This document shows, piece by piece, positions 57,036 to 64,000 of a stretch of DNA of 64,000 nucleotides; the first letter of the stretch is position 1, and the number at the start of each line of letters is the position of its first letter. Both the position numbers and the translations under genes were made by a program. Location of the stretch: positions 20,368-84,367 of the forward strand of contig MNCI01004069.1 of NCBI GenBank assembly GCA_015680685.1, written 5' to 3'. This DNA is from Gnetum montanum (lineage: Eukaryota > Streptophyta > Gnetopsida > Gnetales > Gnetaceae). The notes under the pieces are model-generated. The model saw only the letters and a program-made list of their open reading frames with translations. It made no database searches and had not been told where the DNA came from.

Positions 57036-58290
57036 AGATAATGTCTTATAAAAGTTGCAATGTTTAAGTTTGAAGTAAGGTTAAACATTTGTCAGTTATC
57101 TACAGTTTACTCAAACTATTTGGGCTTGGTTGTTTGCTCAATTCGGTTGTGCTCTCGTAGTAGTTGTTGAACATATGGTAAGAAAAAAGCTTTCTCTTGG
57201 CACAACATGATTTTTTTCTGCTAAGAAAGTCTTTTTATCAAGAAAAGTATCTATTGGTGGCTAGGATTAGTGGGGTGCTTTTAGCTAAGTAGTGTAGTTT
57301 TTGAAAAAGTGTTTTATTGCAGTATTATAAATTATTGTGCTCTTTTTTGCATAGTGGTGTGTTCATTTAGATTGAGCACATAGTCTAATGTGAAATTGAT
57401 CTCTATGGCTTGGATTCATTATTGTTACTTTGGCCTATGGGTTTGACGTCCCTGCCTAAGCCTACTTGTGGTAGGTGTCTTAGGATATATCTTTGCACTA
57501 GAAGTATTCTTGTTTTTGTCACTACCACACATGATTCACTTCAATGCTTCTACTTCTCACCCTTCTACAAACAATTATTTTTATGTATTTGTTCCTGGTT
57601 TTTCTTTGCTACTCTACTTCTGATTTCTTAGAGTGTTTGGGCTAGGGCCCTATGGAATTTGCATGACCAAAATTGTTTCTTTGCTTTTTGATGTTAGAGG
57701 AAAAAAATATAAGATAATGGATTCCTCTAATAGCATACTGCAACCCAATTAGAATACTATTGATGTGGATGATAATGATAATTTTTTCATTTCAAATTTC
57801 CTAAAAACATCTTTGATTAAATAATCCAAACCTTTACTCAACTTTATGCAATTGGGTTTTTACCTAGCAGGATTCCTCCTGCCTCAGTTTGTGAGGATTG
57901 GGTTAAAAAATCTTGGGAACTAAGAAAAATTCAATTAACCATAGCTTTGGATTTCTCAGGTTATATATTTTTTTGGGAAGATTACTAGCCTTAATCCAAT
58001 TGGAAACATCATGAGTTAACATTACAGTGCAAATTTGAGGTGGTGTTTAGTTTAAAGGACACTCAAAGGTATTTGATGTAGAAGATGAGGGTGTTGGAGA
58101 TGTAGGGCAACCAACCACATTAGGTTGTCAGGGTTTAGGGGGATTATTAGATCAGAAAAATGGTCATTTCCTGGATCGATTGTCCAAACCACTTGATAAA
58201 AAAATCAATTGTGAATGTATAGCCCTTGTAGCATTTCATTCTTGCAGCTATGGGGGAATTTCTCCCTACATGGATGAAGTAGGAGGTAAC
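57036..58290. other. Unrecognised segment
   Basis: No transposon domain identified. A + strand region 57720-58290 has stretches such as ALDFSGYIFFWEDY and FSLKDTQRYL that might be decayed coding sequence, but no family is clear. The boundary with element F gag is near 58290. Confidence 0.35.
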
Positions 58291-60480
58291 TAGGTAGAGG
58301 GCAGAGGGATGTGTGCAAAAAAATGCAAAGGGTGGTATGGATATGGGCTCTTCCCTCAAGTAGATGTTGAATGTGTTCAATGGTACTCTAGAGGGTAATA
58401 GTGATGCTAAAATGAGATGTGGCTTGTATAATTTGTTTGAGAGATGGGTTACTAAACATAGTACCTGTATGGATCTAGTTACCTATAATAGTACTATTTC
58501 CTTGGTGGTGGCATTCCCCACGATTGTGGTTGGGGCCACTATTGGTATTGTTCATAAGGTTGTGGTGGAGCTCCACTTGGGTAATAAGCTTGTTGTTTCT
58601 AGTGGAACTACCTTGGATTGCCTTGAGGATAAGAAAATCATCTAGGTGCTTACCTACATGGTAGTTGAGGATTCAATGCATACACCCCAGACTCTTGTAA
58701 GTGTGACACCATGGGGCAAAACCCCTTTAGATGTTCATATTGATAGATGTCACAACCAATATCATCTTCAAAGTCTATCTCCACAACTTCTTCTACTGTA
58801 ACAGTTTTGCCCTTACCTCTTTGGTAGGCATGTTCAGCTTCTTTTCACCTCTTATGGTTATGATCACTATTTTGCTCATTGTATTCTTTAGCAATCTTCA
58901 TAATAGTTTGGAATTTTTCATCTAAAGAGTCTCATAATTTATCAACCTTTGCTGAAATATTAGAAATTTTTTTTTGAATAGGCAAGGTTTTCCTGTTCAC
59001 CACCTTATTGAGTGATCACTCCTCCTCATCACAAAATCAAAGCTCTCCTTTCTAAATGGAAGGTACCCTATTATACTCTTCCAAACTTTCCATTTTTTGT
59101 AACTCATCTTCCTCTTTTGCTACTTGCTATAAGCCTTTAAATCTGATGAGCCCTTAATTTAAATAATCTCCCTTCGGGATATAGCCTAAGAGTTCTTCTA
59201 GTTTTAGCTTTGAGCACATCTATGATGTGGCAGAGTTGTTTCCTTTGAAAATAACCATGGTCTGGGCATTGATGTAAGAGTGAATAGTATCTACCCATGG
59301 TGACATCCAAGGGTTTGTGTGTTTCCTATTTCTGGCCTTGGATTTTCCTTCTCACATGAGACACTATAGAGTATGTTTGGTATTTATCATTAAATAGCTC
59401 TAACATGGTACCCCATCGATGAATGGATTTTGTTTCCAAGGACTAGTACCAACTCTCAACTTACTTAATGAGTGTCTTTGAAAAAAGCTTGAGTTTTTGC
59501 CAATCATTTTCAATGTTCTATAAGGCATAGGCATCTTGTAAAGATTGTAGATGATTCTACAAATCATAATTATATCCCCCCTCAAATCGTGGGATATTAT
59601 TCATATCTAAGTGCTTGATCTAGCTATCTCTCACATGCCTAGTTGGGATCTTTACTACCTTTGTAACGTTGAGCATGCTTTGAGTTACCAATAGAGGTTC
59701 ATAATCATGATTTTATCGATGATGCCAATGATGGTTTCTATCACCTCTATGTTCTTGATGGCCTTAACAATATCTGTTGTCTCGTTGATCACCTTCATCA
59801 TGATTATTTCAATGATAGCTTCTATGAGAACCAATAGATGAAGAGAAATGTACAAAATGGGATGAAGAGGAAGGTTGACTATCACCACCACCATATTGTC
59901 CACCACCACCTCTTTGTTCATTACAACCACCATCCTTAGATGCCTTGCCATTGTGATGTTTACCTGAGTCCCTACCTTAACTGTGACTTTTTCCTAAACT
60001 TGGTTTATGAATAGTACATCGTAGGTTCAGGGCCATACCCTCATCATGAATAATAGAGGGTGGAGAATTTTTATATTGAGAATCCTTAGGGGAAGGATCT
60101 ACATTATCATCTTGGTTTAGTAGGAACAAGGGATTAGTGAAATGTTTCCCCTTTGTAAGCTCACGATGCTTCATTTGATGTTAATCTCACTTGCATTGTG
60201 TTTTTTTGGGATGGTAGTCTCAAGTGTCATGATCATTCATAGAATATTCCTCATGAAGATCCAAGATGCCTAACTTCTTAAGGATTTGAAATAGCATCAT
60301 GGGCATAGATTGATTGGGAGGCAATATGATGTTGCCCTCCATATCACTCCATCACAACTATTCATCTTGATGTAGTATGGAGATGAAGTCTAGTACATAC
60401 TCATCTAGATAAGTATATACAACTTTTCACTCTTGTGGAATTGGTGGTTTAACATCTTCATGCCTATGGAAATAAGACAT
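58290..60480 (-). pseudogene. Gag of element F
   Basis: Minus strand, start MSYFHRHEDVKPPIPQE (60480). YLDEYVLDFISILHQDE and DMEGNIILPPNQSM mark the N-terminal domain shared with D and E. A charged Gly/His/Arg-rich region follows (59950-59700), then TRHVRDS, LDMNNIPRFEGGYNYD, HLQSLQDAYAL, WYQSLETKSIHRWGTMLELF, NDKYQTYS (about 59640-59370), RYYSLLHQCPDHGYFQRKQL, RRTLRLYPEGRLFKLRAHQ (59290-59150). The broken knuckle CDIYQYEHLKGFC has Tyr for the second Cys, followed by MVSHLQESGVYALNP (about 58755-58670). Homology to D gag can be followed to about 58300. Protease and pol are not found to the left. Confidence 0.82.
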
Positions 60481-60611
60481 TTTTTAACAAATAAAATTAT
60501 TAGTGTGCTTAGTGGTTATATGTCGTGTAAGAGTGATGTTGACCATGAGTTTGTCCAACAATATTAATAATGTTCACTAATCCTAAATAGTGCACATTTC
60601 AACAAACGAAT

Positions 60612-60629
60612 TTCATAGCAATGGTGCCA
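60612..60629 (-). promoter_or_regulatory. Primer-binding site of element F (tRNA-Asp)
   Basis: Minus strand TGGCACCATTGCTATGAA next to the LTR; decayed tRNA-Asp complement. Its presence shows that the LTR to the right is the 5' LTR of a minus-strand element. Confidence 0.8.
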
Positions 60630-60630
60630 A

Positions 60631-61025
60631 TGATGAGCAATGAGGTACCCATATGCCCAACCATACAAATCACAAAGCAATCACATGCGATCCAATTGAA
60701 TTCTGTAGACTTTATAGTTTTTGGTACACTAGTCTTCTAGGAAGTGAACCTTGCCCTAAGGTCATTCATTGTCTTCCCAATTACACCTGTGAAGCATAAT
60801 GGTATGGTTAAGAGTAATTAAGGCATATAATTTTTATCATTATGTGTTTTATGGTTTTTGTGCTTGAAGAGAGATAGAGTAATTTAATAACTAATTTAAT
60901 TTAACTAACTAACTAATATTTAACTAATCCTAACATAAGCATCTGGTCCCACTTTCCATACACATTTTGAACCAACATATCCACTACTAGGTTACTAAGC
61001 ACTATGCTACTAGGCGTACCAAGCA
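60631..61025 (-). repeat. 5' LTR of element F, U5-R part only
   Basis: On + TGATGAGCAATGAGGTACCC..., following the same order as D (TCATTCATTGTCTTCCCA, AAGCATCTGGTCCCACTT, GGTTACTAAGCAC). Similarity to the other LTRs stops near 61025 and no TATA box or U3 is recognised; tandem repeats follow. Confidence 0.75.
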
Positions 61026-61069
61026 AAACACCACTAAATCTAGACTATGGCATCTTGATTACAACTTTT

Positions 61070-61620
61070 GGTTAAGTTTTGAGACTACGCTCTCCCTTAG
61101 ATGGGAGGATAGTTAGCTTCTCCTAGAGAGTGTAGTCAATAGGAAGGCCAATTTTGCAAATTTTTTCTAAGTGTTGACACTACGCTCTTTCCTAGATGGG
61201 AGCATAGTTAGCCTCTCATAAAGAGTGTAGTCAATAGGAACGATAGTTTTGCAAAATTTTTTTACGTGTTGACACTACGTCCTTCCCTAGATGGAAGTGT
61301 AGTCAACCTCTCATAGAGAGCATAGTCAACAGGAAGGCTAGTTTTACAAATTTCTTCTAAGTGCTAACACTACGTTGTCCCCGAAATGGTAATGTAGTCA
61401 ACCTCTCATAGAGAGCATAGTCAATAGGAAGTAATTTTTCACAAGTTTTGGCAAGTCCAGGGACTATGCTCATCCCTAGTTAGGAGAGTATTCAGCCTCC
61501 TATGGAGATCATAGTATACAAAAATCCATTTTCTCAAAGATTTTACTAGCATTGAGACTATGCTCTTCCCCACCCCAAAGCGTAGTCAGTCTCTTATAGA
61601 GAGTGTAGTTAGCTAGAATA
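61070..61620. repeat. ~95-bp tandem array with GACTACGCTCT...AGAGTGTAGTC palindrome
   Basis: Six diverged units starting near 61079, 61183, 61272, 61369, 61451 and 61555. Unit: 'GACACTACGCTCTTTCCTAG' 'ATGGGAGCATAGTTAGCCTC' 'TCATAGAGAGTGTAGTCAAT' 'AGGAAGG...TTTTGCAAATTT'. The two ends of each unit are imperfect inverted repeats, so each can fold into a hairpin. Confidence 0.8.
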
Positions 61621-63077
61621 GTCTCTAGCAGCCTCTACAAGATAGCGATGATGCTTAACTCAACTCCAAAATGTAATCAACTCACCTTTAGCAAGCATAA
61701 TCAATAAAATATTTCCTTGTTGCATATCCTTTTGTCCCAAAATTATAACTACACTCAACCCCATGTGAGACCATGGAGAGCATAGTCCTGTAGAGTGTAG
61801 TCTATGGCTGTCATTTCTTAGGTACCTTGCAATCTTCTTAGCACAAATATGTCATTGGAATTGTAGATATAATCTCACAATCTTGCAAAGTCCAGCATAG
61901 CACAATAAAGCACAACACCACCAACCCCATCAGTACACCACATGAATAGTGACTACGTTGAGCGTAGTCCCAACCATCCCCTCTACCACATCGTAGCCAT
62001 CCTGCACTTTTTTGCTAACTCTAAACCGATAAATACCCATGCCCTCAAATTTTTCAAGCTTCACAAATCTAAGGAGCACTTAGGAGAAAACCAAAGGCAT
62101 AGTGGTGAACTAGCAAATAGGCAAAGTGGTAGTCCACTAGCAGCACACTGTTGTAGCCAACCTAGTAGACATGGACACCTCAGTAAAACACTAGTCTTCA
62201 TGGCCAAATAGCCTAGGGACTATGACTATATTTTCCACTTAAGTCTACTATACACTACATACCTTCTATTTCCCATTTGGTGTTAACTATGCTCAACCCC
62301 ATTTGGGGTGGTGTTTCAGTTCATTCTCACTATTTTTTGGAATTCTCTACATTTTATTTACATTTTCCTCTATTTTACCACATAGACATGCTTAAAAATA
62401 TGCTTGGGTAGTGGTCCTTGCACTTAACATCATCCGCCTTGTAGAAATCCTTGACTATGCTCGACCCCTTGGGTACCTATGACTACACTCGACCCCACTG
62501 ATATCGCAAACACCGTAAACACTGCAAACATCACCTACATCCTTAGCATCATCTTACATTAGCACTGTAGTTAACCATACTACAACATTGTTGCATCTAG
62601 TAAGTTCCTATTTGATCAGCCAAACCATTCAAGGTGCCTCTTCTCGACCTCGAATAGGCCCTCATGCAAATTCTGGGTTAGGCTATGTACCTATGGACAT
62701 TGGTGTTCCAACCATCAACATTTTTTATCATTAAAATTTTTGGCATTAAAAGGAGGGTAAAACCAATTTTTTAGACTTCATTGTGGTTGTCTCACATGCT
62801 CTCAACATCGCAATTGTTGGCTTTGGGCTAGCATAAACCATAACACCCCTGCGAACCTATTGCACACAATACGGTAGTTGGATCTTAGGCCAACACAAGA
62901 ATTATCTAATAACCTATCCATGTAGATTGGACTATGTAGTTAGTCCCCCTAGGACCCTACCTAGCAACCAAAATCACACTCATTTCCACTATTGCTAAGT
63001 TCTCATTCTCTTTAGTTGGAGCGTATTTGTCTCTGGTGTAGTCTACTCTCTAGTGTAGACAGCATAGTCAACATAGT
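61621..63077. other. Region with dispersed GACTATGCTC / GAGCATAGTC motifs
   Basis: No gene recognised. The half-palindromes of the neighbouring array recur singly: near 61779-61798, 61951-61970, 62219, 62287, 62454, 62480 and 63059-63075, up to the border of LTR G. It may be the decayed continuation of the same array. A short frame 61942-62211 covers part of it and is not convincing. Confidence 0.5.
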
Positions 63078-64000
63078 TGATGAGTGGTGAGGTACCCCTA
63101 CACTCAACCATACGAATACGAGCATGCACGCGCGATCCGGTCGAACTCCGCAGACTAAATGCCTTAACACCACAAGAAACACTTGGGGTTAATCGTTCGT
63201 TGTCTTCCCAGGCTTGCTTGTAAGTGTCACAGTGTATGGTTAAGCAAGTTTGAGGTATGTGATTTTTTTTGGTATTTTTTGATTTATCTTATATGCTATT
63301 AGAGGAAAGGGTTGAGAAACTAAGCTAACTCTAACTACTATCCTAAGTCTAAATTAACTAGCGTCAGCATCCGTTCCCACTTACCGGACACACCCTGAAA
63401 TATGCAACTGTGGCTTACCAAACGCTAATCGTTACTGGGATCACCACACGTAACGCAAGTGCTCGAAGTGGTCGTACTGAGGCACCTATTTAGCCTAAGT
63501 GTTATAAGCAACCGATTCCTTAGCTAGCCGCACACACCTGTGGGTGCTCGTAACTAAGTCGTACTTATCACATGTTCTAGCCTAGCAATGAGTAGCCGAT
63601 TCCTTGACTAGCCGTACACGTCCGTAGACGCTCGTAATCAATTCGTACTTGTGCGCACTAGGAAAGTAGTAAATAAACAAAAATAAATGAAACCACGTGC
63701 TGCAAGGTTTATCCAATCAAGTTCATCTTTATTGCCATACACAACTTGGGTTCAGGTTACAAGCTACTCGAATAAAGAGTCGTTCACTCTAGGACTCCTA
63801 CTGCAGGCACATGGGAAAAATTCTAACTCTGGAGTAATCAATCTGCCAGAGCTTCGCTACTTCTAGCCAGGATTGGGAAATGAAGGAAGTGACACCTCTT
63901 ATTTATAGATATGGCGGCAGGACACGATATCGCGTATGTGATATCGCAGGGGGAGACGCGATATCGCATGGGATGCGATATCGCGGCGGTCGCGATATCG
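63078..64000 (-). repeat. LTR of element G (3' LTR or solo), cut by window end
   Basis: On + TGATGAGTGGTGAGGTACCC..., same family as D. No primer site lies to its left, so it is the left (3') LTR of a minus-strand element or a solo LTR; the left flank ATAGT (63073-63077) would be the target duplication. It contains two extra copies of a 'CCGATTCCTTAGCTAGCCG' segment (63511 and 63597). TATA box on minus near 63899-63908. U3 has five GATATCG palindromes in 63924-64000. CpG is well kept, suggesting a young copy. Confidence 0.92.
63924..64000. promoter_or_regulatory. Cluster of CGATATCG palindromes in U3 of LTR G
   Basis: CGATATCGCG, GTGATATCGCAG, CGCGATATCGCAT, GCGATATCGCGG and CGCGATATCG within 77 bp, directly upstream (minus-strand sense) of the TATA box. 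Position and repetition suggest transcription factor sites. Confidence 0.6.

Noticed and set aside
57650-58290. Decayed LINE ORF1 on the + strand
   Set aside because: A few hydrophobic/Trp-containing pieces are suggestive, but no zinc knuckle, endonuclease or RT motif supports a LINE, and the right part overlaps degraded gag of F on the other strand.
61942-62211. 89-codon frame in the palindromic region
   Set aside because: Overlaps dispersed repeat motifs, no domain, no conserved context.

Overview
The window is plant nuclear DNA, almost entirely nested and decayed LTR retrotransposons of the Ty3/gypsy superfamily. Evidence: five related gag genes, several pol regions, LTRs bounded by TGATGAGT...ACTCATCA, primer-binding sites matching the 3' end of plant tRNA-Asp, polypurine tracts, 5-bp target duplications, and heavy C-to-T decay that has turned many CGA, CAA and CAG codons into stops. 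A large seed-plant genome fits; I cannot name the species. I see no bacterial gene, tRNA or rRNA gene, or CRISPR array. Element names used here are my own labels.

Layout. (1) 1-22990: a giant Ogre/Tat-like element (OG) on the + strand: gag (1-1328 and 7315-7900), protease (7907-8670), a 10-kb non-coding block (8672-18762) that looks like an intron between protease and reverse transcriptase, then RT, RNase H, a second RNase H, integrase, PPT and the start of a 3' LTR. Inside the 10-kb block are an antisense intron-bearing gene (14851 down to 9592), with one exon resembling a HAD/FCP1-NIF phosphatase, and a degenerate ~185-bp palindromic tandem array (15300-18135). Element A (1329-7314), a gag-only non-autonomous element with both LTRs, is inserted in the OG gag. 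(2) 23140-~27990: another Ty3/gypsy pol fragment (B) with a probable PPT and LTR start. (3) ~27780-29450: a CpG-rich non-transposon island that may hold fragments of a host gene. (4) 30541-53250: a nest. Element C (LTR, gag, PR, partial RT) is interrupted in gag by autonomous element E (32885-50585); E is interrupted in its 5' LTR by minus-strand element D (33178-40192) and in its gag by solo LTR S (40948-41826). (5) 53260-58290: mostly unrecognised, with two low-copy tandem repeat zones. (6) 58290-61025: minus-strand gag and 5' LTR of element F. (7) 61070-63077: a palindromic tandem-repeat region. (8) 63078-64000: LTR of element G on the minus strand, cut by the window end.

How the parts relate. 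A, C, D, E and F share one gag family, the tRNA-Asp primer site and LTR ends. Of the five, only E keeps a nearly full pol, though with damaged catalytic residues. A and D are internal-deletion derivatives whose 3' deletion ends both lie at a TGGGGG tract just after the position where integrase ends in E, and both keep a conserved non-coding block ~0.7-0.9 kb upstream of the 3' LTR. This suggests a family of non-autonomous elements once mobilised in trans by E-like relatives. Nesting gives relative ages: C is older than E, and E is older than D and S; OG is older than A.
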